Counted from the stretch's first letter, positions 1 to 9,270 are shown. The stretch is 64,000 nucleotides of DNA from Taklimakanibacter deserti (GCA_003574785.1 QORU01000002.1:310001-374000), one strand, 5' to 3'. Notes: generated by a model not told the origin, from the letters alone. Made by a program: numbers and translations.

Positions 1-487
1 AAGGATGGGCGGGATCGATGGCGATCGGCGTCACCACGGGAAGGATGTGGCCGAGGAAGCGCTCGTCGAGCCAGGCGCGCTCCTCATCGGTGATCTCGCT
101 TGGATCGACGATGCGGATGCCGTTCTCGCTCAATTCGTCGCGCAATTGCAGGAAGCGCGTATCCTGCTCGGTCATCAGCTCCTGGGCAAGCTTGCGCACC
201 TGCTCGAGCTGCTCGGCCGGCGTCAGGCCGTCCTGGCTCAACTCGACCAGCTTGGCGCGCATCTGGCCGACGAGGCCCGCCACGCGCACCATGAAGAATT
301 CATCGAGATTGTTGCCGGAGATCGACAGGAAGCGCAGCCGTTCGAGCAGCGGGTGGTTTTTGTTGCGCGCCTCTTCCAGGACCCGCATGTTGAAGATGAG
401 CCAGGACAGCTCGCGATTGATGAAGCGGCTGGGATCGCTGAGCGGGGCCTCAACCTTGGGTTCGATCGTGAGAGAGATTTCGTTCAT
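1..487 (-). CDS. ppk: Polyphosphate kinase 1, N-terminal part (cut by window edge)
   Basis: The reverse-strand reading frame starts at an ATG ending at 487 and runs off the left edge, giving 162 codons of a protein that is usually around 700 residues. The translation begins MNEISLTIEP and soon shows the Ppk1 N-terminal hallmarks RFINRELSWL, HPLLERLRFLSISGNNLDEF and FMVRVAGL. Ppk1 makes polyphosphate reversibly from the terminal phosphate of ATP. The catalytic histidine domains lie outside the window. It sits 76 bases downstream of hdaA on the same strand, an arrangement known from other alphaproteobacteria. The family assignment is very safe. Confidence 0.95.
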   Translation of the reverse strand, partial: MNEISLTIEPKVEAPLSDPSRFINRELSWLIFNMRVLEEARNKNHPLLERLRFLSISGNNLDEFFMVRVAGLVGQMRAKLVELSQDGLTPAEQLEQVRKLAQELMTEQDTRFLQLRDELSENGIRIVDPSEITDEERAWLDERFLGHILPVVTPIAIDPAHP

Positions 488-563
488 CGCGCCAAATCCT
501 GCCGGAGACCCCGAATTTCAGGCTCATAATCGGGCCATGTGACCGAACGATGAAGGCTGTTGG

Positions 564-1268
564 TTAACCGTCCTCGCCCGTGAACAGGCCCGGGGAAACT
601 ATATCCCCAAGCACCTTTGCGGCAAAATTCCGGGTCACTTCGGCCCTTTCCTCGAGCGCCCGGCGGTCGATCTCGGCCACCAGGCTGCGGGCGGCGGCGA
701 GTTCCCGCGGCATGCGGGAAATGAGGTAGCTGACCGTGGCCTCGTCCACCCCGATCTGCCGGTCGGCGAAGAGCTTGACCAGGACGCCCCGCAGGAGCGC
801 ATCATCCGGCGGTCCCAATTGCGCTATCGGCGCCGCCTTGAGCCTCGACAGCAGGTCCGGGAGTGCTATCCCCCAGGCTGGCGGCGGTGCCAGCGCCGTG
901 ATCAGCACATAGGCCTTCTGCTCGCGGGCGAGATTGAGGAGATGGAAAAAGGCCGGTTCGTCCAGCGCCTCGCCCGGCGCGTCCTCGATGACCAGGGCCC
1001 CCTTCTCCAGGAGCCATGGCACCGCGTCGGCGCGGACCTCGGAAGGGCGGGCCACCGAGGCGCCCGTCATCTCATGCCAGACGGCCGCGAGATGGGATTT
1101 GCCGCTTCCAGGGGGCCCGAGGAGAATCAGCACGTTCGACGGCCAATTGGGCCAGAGGTCGATCAGCGCCACCGCCTTGGCATTGGACGGCGTCACGAGG
1201 AAATCGTCGCGTCCGGTGGCGGGACGATGCGGCAGGTCGAAAGCGAGCTGACGGCCTTCGCCCGACAT
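564..1268 (-). CDS. hdaA: DnaA-related inactivator HdaA (Hda-like AAA+ protein)
   Basis: A 234-residue protein with an N-terminal QLAFDL segment (residues 7-12), which fits the sliding-clamp binding motif of Hda proteins. It is followed by a Walker A loop GPPGSGKSH near residue 51 and a Walker B-like ALVIED near residue 90. It resembles domain III of DnaA without the DNA-binding domain. Hda/HdaA binds the beta clamp and stimulates ATP hydrolysis by DnaA to stop re-initiation of replication. The stop codon of the upstream AI-2E gene overlaps its start codon by one base (TAATG), so translation is probably coupled. The size and the position before ppk match alphaproteobacterial HdaA. Confidence 0.9.
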   Translation of the reverse strand: MSGEGRQLAFDLPHRPATGRDDFLVTPSNAKAVALIDLWPNWPSNVLILLGPPGSGKSHLAAVWHEMTGASVARPSEVRADAVPWLLEKGALVIEDAPGEALDEPAFFHLLNLAREQKAYVLITALAPPPAWGIALPDLLSRLKAAPIAQLGPPDDALLRGVLVKLFADRQIGVDEATVSYLISRMPRELAAARSLVAEIDRRALEERAEVTRNFAAKVLGDIVSPGLFTGEDG

Positions 1269-2374
1269 TACTTCGACCGGCTCCGCCGCTTGGGTTCGGC
1301 GGGTTTTTCCTGAGTCGGCACACCGAGATAGAGCGGGCTCTTGAGATATTGCTGCAGCGCAAAGCGCACCAAGACGCCGACCGCGGCCGCCAGCGGCACG
1401 GCCAGCAGCAGGCCGACAAAGCCGAACAGATAGCCGAAGGCGAAAAGCGCGAACATCAGCCAGACGGGATGCAGGCCGATGCGGTTGCCGACCAGGTTGG
1501 GCGAGAGGAAATTGCCCTCGATGAACTGGCCCAAGCCAAAGATGCCGACGATGATGATGATCTGCAGCCAGTCGGGCCAGAACTGGATCAGCGCCATGCC
1601 GATGGCGAGGACGCCGCCGATGATCGAACCGACATAGGGGATGAAGCTCAGAAGTCCCGCTCCCAGCCCGATCAGCAGGCCGAAATTGAGCCCGGCAAAG
1701 GACAGCGCCACGGCATAGAAGATGCCGAGCAAGAGGCAGACGGTGCCCTGGCCGCGGATGAAGCCCGCCATAGCCTCGTCGATCTGACGTGCGAGGGCAC
1801 GGATCGTGTTGTGGTGATCGCGCGGAAGCCAGCCATCGACCTTAGCTACCATGTGATCCCAGTCGTTCAGCATGTAGAAGGCCACGATCGGCGTCACGAT
1901 CAGGAGCGAGATGACATTGACCAGCGCCAGGCTGCCGGACAGGATCGAGGTCAGGATCGCCGCGAGCCACCCCGCCGCCTTGCCGGCAAGGTCGGAGAGC
2001 GAGGCCGGCAGGTTGGTGCCGGAGGCGGCCACCATGTCCTTCAGCCATTGCGGCGCGAGCTCCTCGAAGAGCTTGACCAGTGCCTGCATGAGGCCCGGCA
2101 GGTTCGAGGAGAAACGGGCGATCTGGTCGCCCAGCACCGGCAGCAGCAGCACGAGCAGCACCACGATGGCGACGATGCTGGTGATGAGGATGAGGAGGGT
2201 CGCCGCGAGGCGCGGCAGGCCGAGGCGCTCCAGCGCGTCCGCAATCGGGTCGAGGAAATAGGCCAGCACCAGGCCGGCGATGAAGGGCAGCATGATGTCG
2301 CCCAGAAGCCAGAGCGCCAGGATGACGACGACGAGTGCCGCCGTCCAAAAGATCATCTGGCGCTGCAATGTCAT
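1268..2374 (-). CDS. AI-2E family transporter / PerM-type membrane protein
   Basis: A 368-residue polytopic membrane protein starting MTLQRQMIFW. Hydrophobic segments are spread along its whole length, and a Gly/Pro-rich part (GLLIGLGAGLLSFIPYVGS) is typical of the AI-2E/PerM family. The C-terminus is short and basic (PKRRSRSK). The start at 2374 was chosen over one 15 codons upstream because it overlaps the stop of the preceding gene in an ATGA arrangement. The substrate of most members is unknown, and nothing here supports a specific one. It lies in a tight run with the phosphatidyltransferase upstream and hdaA downstream. Confidence 0.85.
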   Translation of the reverse strand: MTLQRQMIFWTAALVVVILALWLLGDIMLPFIAGLVLAYFLDPIADALERLGLPRLAATLLILITSIVAIVVLLVLLLPVLGDQIARFSSNLPGLMQALVKLFEELAPQWLKDMVAASGTNLPASLSDLAGKAAGWLAAILTSILSGSLALVNVISLLIVTPIVAFYMLNDWDHMVAKVDGWLPRDHHNTIRALARQIDEAMAGFIRGQGTVCLLLGIFYAVALSFAGLNFGLLIGLGAGLLSFIPYVGSIIGGVLAIGMALIQFWPDWLQIIIIVGIFGLGQFIEGNFLSPNLVGNRIGLHPVWLMFALFAFGYLFGFVGLLLAVPLAAAVGVLVRFALQQYLKSPLYLGVPTQEKPAEPKRRSRSK

Positions 2375-2925
2375 GGCGTATCCCTCGTGCTCGCCCCGTT
2401 GGCCATATGACGGGCCCATTCGCGCAAGTAAAGGGCCGCCGACGCGATGGTGAGGAAGGCGACGACGATGCTGCCGATCAGCGGGAACCAGGTGGCGTCC
2501 GACATCCAGGCGAGCATGGCCAGCTGCCCGCCGGCAAAGATGATCTGCGCCACGGTATTGACCTTGCTGATCATCAGCGGCTGCACCTTGATCGGCTTGT
2601 CGAGGATCCAGGAAAGGATCACCGCGCCGACGATCAGCACGTCGCGCGAGGCGACAAGGATGACGAGCCAGGCCGGCATCTGCTGCAGGAAGCCGAGCGA
2701 GATATAGATCGAGACGAGAAGCAGCTTGTCGGCGAGCGGATCGAGATAGGCGCCGAGCTGCGTCTTCATCGCGTAGCGCCGGGCGATATAGCCGTCGACG
2801 CCGTCGCCGACGCCGGCCATGATGAAGACCAGGAAAGCGAAGCCGAACTGACCGGCGACGATCAGCCAGATGGTGACCGGCACCAACAGGATTCGGCCGA
2901 TGGTGATGATATTGGGCAGGTTCAT
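2371..2925 (-). CDS. CDP-alcohol phosphatidyltransferase family protein
   Basis: A 184-residue integral membrane protein with about five hydrophobic segments. The complete CDP-alcohol phosphatidyltransferase signature is visible at residues 41-66: DGVDGYIAR, then GAYLDPLAD, which supplies the four conserved aspartates that hold the divalent metals. The family joins a CDP-linked lipid to a small alcohol or to another lipid; PgsA (glycerol phosphate) and cardiolipin synthases are members. The substrate cannot be read from the sequence, so no gene symbol is given. Its stop overlaps the start of the AI-2E gene (ATGA). Confidence 0.87.
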   Translation of the reverse strand: MNLPNIITIGRILLVPVTIWLIVAGQFGFAFLVFIMAGVGDGVDGYIARRYAMKTQLGAYLDPLADKLLLVSIYISLGFLQQMPAWLVILVASRDVLIVGAVILSWILDKPIKVQPLMISKVNTVAQIIFAGGQLAMLAWMSDATWFPLIGSIVVAFLTIASAALYLREWARHMANGASTRDTP

Positions 2926-2962
2926 GCGAGGCTAGAAGGCGAATGGTTGCTTTGGGCTGATA

Positions 2963-4087
2963 TTACAATGGTTGCAGTACCCATGTCCCGCCTGCCCGCA
3001 CCAGCCGCAGGCCACTGCCGGAAAGCGCCGATTGCAGCGTCTGGACCGAATCGGAGAAGGCCAGCTGGATGACGGCGCCGTTCTGGGCAATGGTCGAGAC
3101 ATCGACGCCGATCACGCCAGGGGTCGAAAGCAGCCGGGCGCGGATGCCGTTCCACTGATGTATGCCCGAAAACGGCACCGCGACCGCAAGCGACATCGCC
3201 GGGCGGGCGGCCTGCTGCTCCGCCTCGACGCGGGCCCTGGCCTCGGCGGCCATCTTGATTTTGACCGAACGCCACTTCTCCAGCATCACCTCGTCGAAGC
3301 GCCGCGCCGCGGCCGCGGCGGCGCCTTCGACCGTGCCATCCTCGGATGTGTAGGTCTTGTCGAAATTGATGCGTCCCAAGGGCGAGTCGCCCTGCATCAC
3401 GGCATGGATGCCGCCTTGCGGATCGGGCTCGGCAAATGCCACCAGGATGGCCTTGGCCTCATATCGTATCATCAGCGATTCAAGCTTGATGGCATCACCC
3501 GCCAGCACCTCCTCAGGCGAGATCGCGGACGTGTCCTCGAGATCGCCTAACGGAATGATGATCGGCACCACCGACTGCTCGGCCTTGAGGTCGAGCCAGG
3601 CCTTGCGCCAGAGATTTTCCTCCCAGACGATCGGACCGGTGGGTCCTTTCCACAAGGGCAGGATGACGATCGGCGGCGCCTGGTCCTCGACGACCTCGAT
3701 GCCATGCCGGCCGAACACTTCCCGGATCTTGGCCGGAAGGAAGCGCACCGTGAGCTTGCCGATGTAGCGTCCCGGGGCTGAACGCTCCTCCTCGATCGAC
3801 AGCGAGCGCAGCATGCGGCCGATATCGCGGGCGTCCATCCCGGCTAGGCGCTGGGCCGCCTCGGGCGAGCCCAGCCGCTCGGCCAGGATGTAGAAAGCTT
3901 TTACCTGGGCCTCGATGATGGCGCGGGTACGGGCCGAGGCTGCATCCTTGTCGGTCACGTCGACCTCGACGCCGGTGACCGAGAACATACCGGTCTCGAC
4001 CGGCCCGACCGCCCGGGCGCTCTCAGGCACAACAACGGCAAAAAGGGCCAGAAAGGCTGCAAGCAGGCCCCAAGAACGCACCGTCAT
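2963..4087 (-). CDS. DUF2066 domain-containing exported protein
   Basis: A 374-residue protein starting [20 protein letters not shown], a typical Sec signal peptide that probably ends after ARA near residue 26. The mature part begins [20 protein letters not shown] and contains [19 protein letters not shown], matching DUF2066 proteins of alphaproteobacteria. Their function is unknown. An upstream start at 4117 would add ten residues ahead of the signal peptide and looks less likely. The gene is 37 bases upstream of the phosphatidyltransferase on the same strand and divergent from purM. Confidence 0.75.
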   Translation of the reverse strand: MTVRSWGLLAAFLALFAVVVPESARAVGPVETGMFSVTGVEVDVTDKDAASARTRAIIEAQVKAFYILAERLGSPEAAQRLAGMDARDIGRMLRSLSIEEERSAPGRYIGKLTVRFLPAKIREVFGRHGIEVVEDQAPPIVILPLWKGPTGPIVWEENLWRKAWLDLKAEQSVVPIIIPLGDLEDTSAISPEEVLAGDAIKLESLMIRYEAKAILVAFAEPDPQGGIHAVMQGDSPLGRINFDKTYTSEDGTVEGAAAAAARRFDEVMLEKWRSVKIKMAAEARARVEAEQQAARPAMSLAVAVPFSGIHQWNGIRARLLSTPGVIGVDVSTIAQNGAVIQLAFSDSVQTLQSALSGSGLRLVRAGGTWVLQPL

Positions 4088-4209
4088 CCAAAACTCCATC
4101 TGCGAGCCCGCGCTCAACTGAACGCTTTATCTGCCTGCCCGTTCGGGCTATTCACCGCGGCACACAGACGGCCAGCAGCAATCCAGGATCATTGAGGCAA
4201 ACTAGCGGC

Positions 4210-5292
4210 ATGGGCGCAGGCAAACAAGACGGCCATAACGGCATATCCTACGCGGATGCGGGGGTCGATATTTCGGCCGGAAACGCGCTGGTCGAGGTGA
4301 TCAAGCCGCTCGCCAAGGCGACCGCGCGGGCGGGCACCGATTCGGCCTTGGGCGGCTTCGGCGGCCTCTTCGATCTCAAGGCCTGCGGCTTCAAGGACCC
4401 GGTGCTCGTCGCCGCCAATGACGGTGTGGGCACGAAACTCAGGATCGCCATCGATTCGGGCCTGCACAAGACGGTGGGCATCGATCTCGTCGCCATGTCG
4501 GTCAACGACCTGATCGTGCAAGGGGCCGAGCCCCTCTTCTTCCTGGATTACTTCGCCACCGGCAAATTGCAGGTGGAGGAAGCCCGCGACGTGATCGCAG
4601 GCATCGCCGAGGGTTGCCGGCAAGCGGGCTGCGCCCTCATTGGCGGCGAGACCGCCGAGATGCCCGGCATGTATCATGGCGGCGACTATGATCTCGCAGG
4701 CTTTGCCGTGGGTGCCGTCGAGCGGGTGAATATTTTGCCGCGCGCCGATGTTGGCCCTGGCGATGTCATTCTGGGCCTCGCCTCGTCCGGTCCCCATTCC
4801 AACGGCTATTCGCTGATCCGCCGTCTCGTCGAGCTGAGCGGTCTCGCCTATGCCGACACCGCACCTTTCGCGCCCGGCAAGACCTTGGGCGAAGCTCTGC
4901 TGACACCGACCCGCATCTATGTGAAGCCGGTCCTTGCCGCGCTCAAGGCATCGGACGGCATCAAGGCGCTCGCCCATATCACCGGCGGCGGCTTTCTCGA
5001 GAACATCCCACGCGTGCTGCCCGCGAGCACCGTGGCCGAGATCGATCTCGCCCAGGTGCCTTCGCCGCCCGTCTTCGGCTGGTTGCAGAAGACCGGCGGC
5101 GTCAGCGAAAGGGAGATGCTGCGCACCTTCAATTGCGGCATCGGCATGATCTGCGTGACGGCGCCCGAGAGCGCCGCGGAAGTCGCGCGTCTCTTCGAAG
5201 CACAAGGCGAGCACGTGGTGACGCTGGGAACGATCGCCGCCCGCAGCGGATCCGAGGAGCAGGTCAAGCCCCGCGGAAAGCTCGCGCTCTGA
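4210..5292 (+). CDS. purM: Phosphoribosylformylglycinamidine cyclo-ligase (AIR synthase)
   Basis: A 360-residue protein carrying typical PurM segments: [17 protein letters not shown] near the N-terminus, [25 protein letters not shown] and the glycine-rich [11 protein letters not shown]. It closes the imidazole ring of aminoimidazole ribonucleotide with ATP, step five of purine synthesis, in the cytosol. The ATG at 4210 gives the usual length; an upstream TTG at 4192 only adds six unconserved residues. The stop overlaps the purN start as TGATG, so the two purine genes are translationally coupled. The gene is divergent from the DUF2066 gene. Confidence 0.96.
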   Translation: MGAGKQDGHNGISYADAGVDISAGNALVEVIKPLAKATARAGTDSALGGFGGLFDLKACGFKDPVLVAANDGVGTKLRIAIDSGLHKTVGIDLVAMSVNDLIVQGAEPLFFLDYFATGKLQVEEARDVIAGIAEGCRQAGCALIGGETAEMPGMYHGGDYDLAGFAVGAVERVNILPRADVGPGDVILGLASSGPHSNGYSLIRRLVELSGLAYADTAPFAPGKTLGEALLTPTRIYVKPVLAALKASDGIKALAHITGGGFLENIPRVLPASTVAEIDLAQVPSPPVFGWLQKTGGVSEREMLRTFNCGIGMICVTAPESAAEVARLFEAQGEHVVTLGTIAARSGSEEQVKPRGKLAL

Positions 5293-5945
5293 TGACGGGG
5301 CGCAAGAAGACCGGCATCCTCATCTCGGGCCGCGGCTCGAATATGCAAGCCCTGATCAGGGCGGCGCAGGATCCGCATTACCCTGCCGAGATCGCCGTCG
5401 TCATCTCCAATCGTCCCAATGCCCAGGGGCTCGATTTCGCCAAGGCGCAAGGCATCAGGACGGAAGTCATCGACCATAAGGCCTATGGCTCGCGTGAGGA
5501 CTTCGACCGCGCCCTCGATTCAGCGCTCAGGCGCCATCATGTCGAGATCATCGCCTGCGCCGGTTTCATGCGCGTCATGACCAAAACCCTGGTCGAAGCC
5601 TGGCGCGACCGCATGATCAATATCCATCCCTCGCTGCTCCCGGCGTACAAGGGGCTGCACAGCCATGAGCGGGCCTTGGCGGATGGTGCGACGCGCCACG
5701 GGGCTACCGTGCATTTCGTGCGTCACGACGTCGATTCAGGACCGATCATCGCCCAGGCGCGCGTGCCGGTGCTCAAGAGCGACACGCCCGAGACGCTCGC
5801 CCAGCGCGTGCTCGATGCCGAGCACAAGATCTATCCCAAAGCCTTGGCGCTCGTGGCCTCCGGCGCGCTCAGGGTCGAGGGCGAGGAGGTCGTCGCAACC
5901 GCGCCGGGCGTCACGCTGCCGGTCGTCATCCCCGTCCTACCGTGA
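5292..5945 (+). CDS. purN: Phosphoribosylglycinamide formyltransferase (GAR transformylase)
   Basis: A 217-residue protein with the PurN phosphate-binding loop ISGRGSNMQAL near residues 11-21. The catalytic triad is in place: N110 and H112 in MINIHPSLLPAYKG, and D148 in DVDSGPII. It transfers the formyl group of 10-formyltetrahydrofolate to glycinamide ribonucleotide, step three of purine synthesis. It overlaps the purM stop by one base and its last nine bases overlap the end of the convergent DUF1801 gene. A further in-frame start upstream lies inside purM and has no support. Confidence 0.96.
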   Translation: MTGRKKTGILISGRGSNMQALIRAAQDPHYPAEIAVVISNRPNAQGLDFAKAQGIRTEVIDHKAYGSREDFDRALDSALRRHHVEIIACAGFMRVMTKTLVEAWRDRMINIHPSLLPAYKGLHSHERALADGATRHGATVHFVRHDVDSGPIIAQARVPVLKSDTPETLAQRVLDAEHKIYPKALALVASGALRVEGEEVVATAPGVTLPVVIPVLP

Positions 5946-6353
5946 CGACGTCCTGCCTTTCTTTGCGGCGCGGCCCGACGAGGCGTTCAGGTCCACGGCG
6001 GCGCGGATCAATGCCGTGAAAGCCTTGGCATCGATTGGTTCACCCTCGCGGATGTCGATCGCGCGCCGGGTGTTGCCATCGAGGCTCGAATTGAAAAGGC
6101 GTGATGGGTCCTTCAGCGACGCGCCCTTGGCGAAGGTCAGCTTCACGACGCTCTTATAGGTCTCGCCGGTGCAGATGATCCCGTCATGCGACCACACCGG
6201 GACGCCGCGCCACTTCCACTCCTCGACCACCTCGGGATCGGCTTGCTTGATCAAAGCGCGGAGCTTCGCCAGCATCTCACCACGCCAGTCGCCCAGCTCC
6301 TTGATTCTCGCATCGATGAGCCGCGCGGGAGATTCATCTTTCGTCGATCCCAT
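5937..6353 (-). CDS. DUF1801 domain-containing protein
   Basis: A 138-residue protein starting MGSTKDESPARLIDARIKEL. The segment DPEVVEEWKWRGVPVWSHDG followed by CTGETYKSVVKLTFAKGASL fits the small DUF1801 / YdhG-like family, whose role is unknown. The ATG at 6353 was chosen because AAGGAG lies six bases ahead of it; a TTG at 6368 reads through that ribosome binding site. It is divergent from the flavin monooxygenase gene, and a palindrome at 6402-6416 lies in the shared upstream region. The 3' end overlaps the end of purN by nine bases, leaving no room for a terminator between them. Confidence 0.75.
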   Translation of the reverse strand: MGSTKDESPARLIDARIKELGDWRGEMLAKLRALIKQADPEVVEEWKWRGVPVWSHDGIICTGETYKSVVKLTFAKGASLKDPSRLFNSSLDGNTRRAIDIREGEPIDAKAFTALIRAAVDLNASSGRAAKKGRTSSR

Positions 6354-6401
6354 CTTCTTCTCCTTCAACGCTCCAATTTCTGCTTTGTAATGAATTCGTA
6401 T

Positions 6402-6416
6402 ATACTAAGTTAGTAT
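6402..6416. promoter_or_regulatory. Palindromic operator-like site upstream of the flavin monooxygenase gene
   Basis: ATACTAAGTTAGTAT is a perfect inverted repeat with 7-base arms around one central base. It lies 17-31 bases before the monooxygenase ATG and about 50 bases before the DUF1801 start, so it could control both. AT-rich sites with TACTAA/TTAGTA arms resemble MarR- or HxlR-type operators, but no such regulator gene is in the window. The binding protein is unknown. Confidence 0.5.
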
Positions 6417-6433
6417 CATAAGGGGGCTGACTG

Positions 6434-7987
6434 ATGACAAGGGATGTGCCGCAATCCGCGTCTGGCGTGCTCATCGTCGGAACCGGTCCGGCCGGATTGT
6501 TCGCGGCATGCGAACTTCTTCGCCATGGCGTCAGGCCTCGCGTCGTCGAGCGGAGGGCAGCACCGCATCATGAGACTCGCGGTACCGCGCTTCAGCCGGC
6601 GGTGCTGGACATCATCGATCGGGCCGGTCTGATAGAACCCTTCCTCCAGGCGGGCGTCCACATCAGGCAGATCCAGCTTTTGGGGCCGGGCCTCAAGGAA
6701 ATCGTCAGCGCCAAGCTTGCCGGCATCGGGTGCAAATACGAGTTTCAGTGCAGCCTGCCGCAGTGGCGCACCGAGGCAATTCTGCGCGAACGCCTGGAAA
6801 GCCTCGGCGTCGCGATTGAATACGGCACGGAAGTCAAGTCGATCGAGGACGATCCGGCAGGCTTGCGGGTGACCCTCGATGTGGACGGCCGGACCGAGAT
6901 TCTGACGACAGCCTATGTGCTTGGCGCGGGTGGCGCCCACAGCGTGACGCGCCACTCGATGCAGGAGCACCTCGAGGGCGACACTTACGACGGCCAGTAC
7001 ATTGTCGCCGACGCGAAAACCCGCTTGCCGTGCCCGCCCGAATGCGGCCGCGTCATTGTCGGGCCGGACGGTTTTGTCCTGATATCGCCGTTGCCGGATG
7101 AACGCTTTCTCATCTTCGTCAATCGCGACGAAGCCGATACACGGCGCGAGCTTCCGGCATCGCACGAGCTGGCCGCATTGCTCGATGCCCGCGTCGGCGC
7201 CGATATCGGCCTGCACGATCTCAAATGGGTTTCCTATTTCAAGATGCACAAGCGCGCCGCCGAGCGCCTGAGCGACGGACGGCGGTTCCTGTTGGGCGAT
7301 GCAGCCCACCTGTCCAGTCCGATGGGCGGCGAGGGTCTCAACGCCGCATTCATGGACGCCGCCGACATCGCCTGGAAGCTCGCCCTCGTCGCACGCGGCG
7401 CGGCGAAACCGTCGCTGCTCGAGAGCTACGCGCAGGAGCGCGGGGCCGCCGACCGCCATGTGCTCGAAGTGTCGGACGAGATCCATGATTTCGTGATCGG
7501 TCTGGTCGCAACGTGCAACAGCGGCGCGATGCCGGTCGTACCGCCGGCGGATCCGGCTGAAGCTGTCGCGGTGACACGCAAGCGGTCGATGCTCGATGTG
7601 TCATACGCCGGAAGCGCACTCGTCGGTCAGGCGGGCGCCGATGTCGGGGGAGCACCGCCGGGAAGCCGCTTCGGTGCGTGTCATCGCCTGAGTGGCACGG
7701 GCCACCATCTGATCCTGTTCGGCGCCCCGCCACGGCTCGAGCATTTTCGCGCGCGCTGGAACGGGTTCGTGTCGATCGTCGATGCTGCGAGCGCTGAGTT
7801 CGACGCGGCGGAGGTGGGAATTCCCGATGGCGGCGCTCTCCTCATCCGGCCCGACGGCTTCGTGGGGTTCCGCGCAAGCCCGGTGGATGAGGCGGCCATG
7901 GCGGCCCTCGATGCCCATCTCGCCACATATCTGATACCGGCTGCGATGCGGGCGAGCAGCAGCCCATCAGCGCGCAAAGAGCACTGA
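6434..7987 (+). CDS. FAD-dependent aromatic-type monooxygenase (UbiH/PheA/TetX-like)
   Basis: A 517-residue flavoprotein. The N-terminal dinucleotide fold is VLIVGTGPAGLFAACELLRHG (GxGxxG, residues 13-33 region), and the FAD ribityl-binding motif is GDAAHLSSPMGGEGLNAAF followed by MDAADIAWKL. Family members hydroxylate phenols and related rings with NAD(P)H and oxygen; the substrate cannot be predicted. The middle DG motif usually reads GxDGxxS; here it is GAGGAHSVTR, so the aspartate is replaced by glycine. AGGGGG lies just ahead of the ATG. The last 21 bases overlap the convergent gene at 7967. The palindrome at 6402-6416 suggests control by a repressor. Confidence 0.85.
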   Translation: MTRDVPQSASGVLIVGTGPAGLFAACELLRHGVRPRVVERRAAPHHETRGTALQPAVLDIIDRAGLIEPFLQAGVHIRQIQLLGPGLKEIVSAKLAGIGCKYEFQCSLPQWRTEAILRERLESLGVAIEYGTEVKSIEDDPAGLRVTLDVDGRTEILTTAYVLGAGGAHSVTRHSMQEHLEGDTYDGQYIVADAKTRLPCPPECGRVIVGPDGFVLISPLPDERFLIFVNRDEADTRRELPASHELAALLDARVGADIGLHDLKWVSYFKMHKRAAERLSDGRRFLLGDAAHLSSPMGGEGLNAAFMDAADIAWKLALVARGAAKPSLLESYAQERGAADRHVLEVSDEIHDFVIGLVATCNSGAMPVVPPADPAEAVAVTRKRSMLDVSYAGSALVGQAGADVGGAPPGSRFGACHRLSGTGHHLILFGAPPRLEHFRARWNGFVSIVDAASAEFDAAEVGIPDGGALLIRPDGFVGFRASPVDEAAMAALDAHLATYLIPAAMRASSSPSARKEH

Positions 7988-8281
7988 AAGACAAAGCAGG
8001 GCGAGGATCACGGCGACGATCCAGCCCGCCGCTTTGGCGCTCCGCGGTTGCGACTTTCCCTGTTCCTCAGCGTTCTCCTTGCCCATCAGCGCGCCGCAAA
8101 TCGCCATTGCGGCACCACCCCAGCCGATGCCGAAAACGGCGGCGCTGTCGAGCCCGATGGACGCCCCTCCCAACAGCACGGCTTTCATGTTGACGAAGGC
8201 GAAAGCGATCGCCGTCAGGCCAAGGGCGCCAACAACCGTCGCAAAGACGACGAAACCGATGCGTTTCAATATTGCCGTCAT
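7967..8281 (-). CDS. Small membrane protein, function unknown
   Basis: A 104-residue protein starting MTAILKRIGFVVFATVVGAL. Three hydrophobic segments are visible, near residues 7-28, 44-65 and 84-103, separated by a charged stretch with KENAEEQGKSQ. I do not recognise a family. The start at 8281 has GAAGGA nine bases upstream; a start at 8308 would read through that site. It overlaps the end of the flavin monooxygenase gene tail to tail by 21 bases. Codon use looks like that of its neighbours, so it is probably a real gene. Confidence 0.6.
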   Translation of the reverse strand: MTAILKRIGFVVFATVVGALGLTAIAFAFVNMKAVLLGGASIGLDSAAVFGIGWGGAAMAICGALMGKENAEEQGKSQPRSAKAAGWIVAVILALLCLSVLFAR

Positions 8282-8365
8282 GATGAATGATCCTTCAGGA
8301 AGCGACATTCACTGCGGGAATAATGACAGGGTGGCCGCAAAAGCCAAGCTGCTGAAGAGTCCACC

Positions 8366-9079
8366 TTAGAGAAATACGTCGAGATCGGGCTTCTCCTGCT
8401 CGGCGCGCAGCTCGTCCTGCCATTCCTTGAGCAGCGCCTTGCGCCGCTTCGGATAGCGGTCCTTCAATATGTCGAAATGCGAGATGCGGTCGGTGCGGAA
8501 ATGGCGGAAGGCGGTGCGCAATTCGCACCAAGCGATGATGTTGCGCGTCGCCTCGTAATAGGCGATGCCGATCGGCCAGATCGTCCGCTCGGTACGGCGT
8601 TCGAGTTCGTCGCGATACTGGATCTGCACTTTGCGGCTCTCACGGATGGCGCTGCGCAGGCCTGCGACATCGACGGCATCGGCGGCGCGCTCCTCGCGCG
8701 GCGGCACCACCAGTCCGGCATCGAACAGAAACGGCTTCAGCCCTTCCGGCAGCACGGCGCCGATCTTGGCGACGCTGTCGCGGGCGGCGCGCGACAGCTG
8801 GACGTCGCCGCGGCGCGTCACCCAGCGCAGACCCAGCATGACGGCCTCGAGCTCATCGACCGTGAACATCAAAGGCGGCATGTCGAAGCCTTCGCCCAGC
8901 ACATAGCCGATGCCGGCCTCACCCCTGATCGGCACACCCTGCGTGACCAGAGAATTGATGTCGCGATAGACGGTGCGCAGCGAGACCTCGAGTTCCTCGG
9001 CCATGGTCTCGCCGGTCACCGGCCGCCGATGGCGGCGCAGGATCTGGAGGACCTGCAAAAGTCGGTCAGCGCGTCTCAT
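8366..9079 (-). CDS. YafY-type transcriptional regulator with HTH and WYL domains
   Basis: A 237-residue protein. Residues 1-60 form a winged helix-turn-helix of the HTH_11 type (RADRLLQVLQILRRHRRPVT, then VSLRTVYRDINSLVTQGVPI). A WYL-like region follows from about 130 to 215, with IQYRDELERRTERTIWPIGI and WCELRTAFRHFRTDRIS. WYL domains sense small ligands or nucleic acids, and YafY-like members commonly act as repressors of nearby genes. The target is unknown. The membrane protein gene lies downstream on the same strand, separated by 84 bases. Confidence 0.85.
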   Translation of the reverse strand: MRRADRLLQVLQILRRHRRPVTGETMAEELEVSLRTVYRDINSLVTQGVPIRGEAGIGYVLGEGFDMPPLMFTVDELEAVMLGLRWVTRRGDVQLSRAARDSVAKIGAVLPEGLKPFLFDAGLVVPPREERAADAVDVAGLRSAIRESRKVQIQYRDELERRTERTIWPIGIAYYEATRNIIAWCELRTAFRHFRTDRISHFDILKDRYPKRRKALLKEWQDELRAEQEKPDLDVFL

Positions 9080-9270
9080 GGCCAGTACCCCGGTTCGCTG
9101 GAAAATTTACGCTTCTAGCGTGCTCTTGAACGCGAAGCTCCCGGCGGCATAGGCAGGAAACTTCGCGTCCGGCACAGCAGGAACCTACTGCAGTGCTGCT
9201 GACAAAGCATGTCAGGAAGCTGGCAGGAAGTGACCTTTTCCGGCATCGGCCGGCTCGGAAAATGGGAGGA
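9080..9270. other. Intergenic stretch without a recognisable gene
   Basis: This lies upstream of the WYL regulator gene and so should contain its promoter. An imperfectly spaced inverted repeat (ACGCGAAG at 9130-9137 and CTTCGCGT at 9161-9168) is the only structure seen. Open frames on the plus strand from 9193 and 9209 have no ribosome binding site or recognisable protein features. Confidence 0.4.

Noticed and set aside
4189..5214. A 341-codon minus-strand frame over purM
   Set aside because: purM is unambiguous on the plus strand, and the minus-strand translation is shadow-like.
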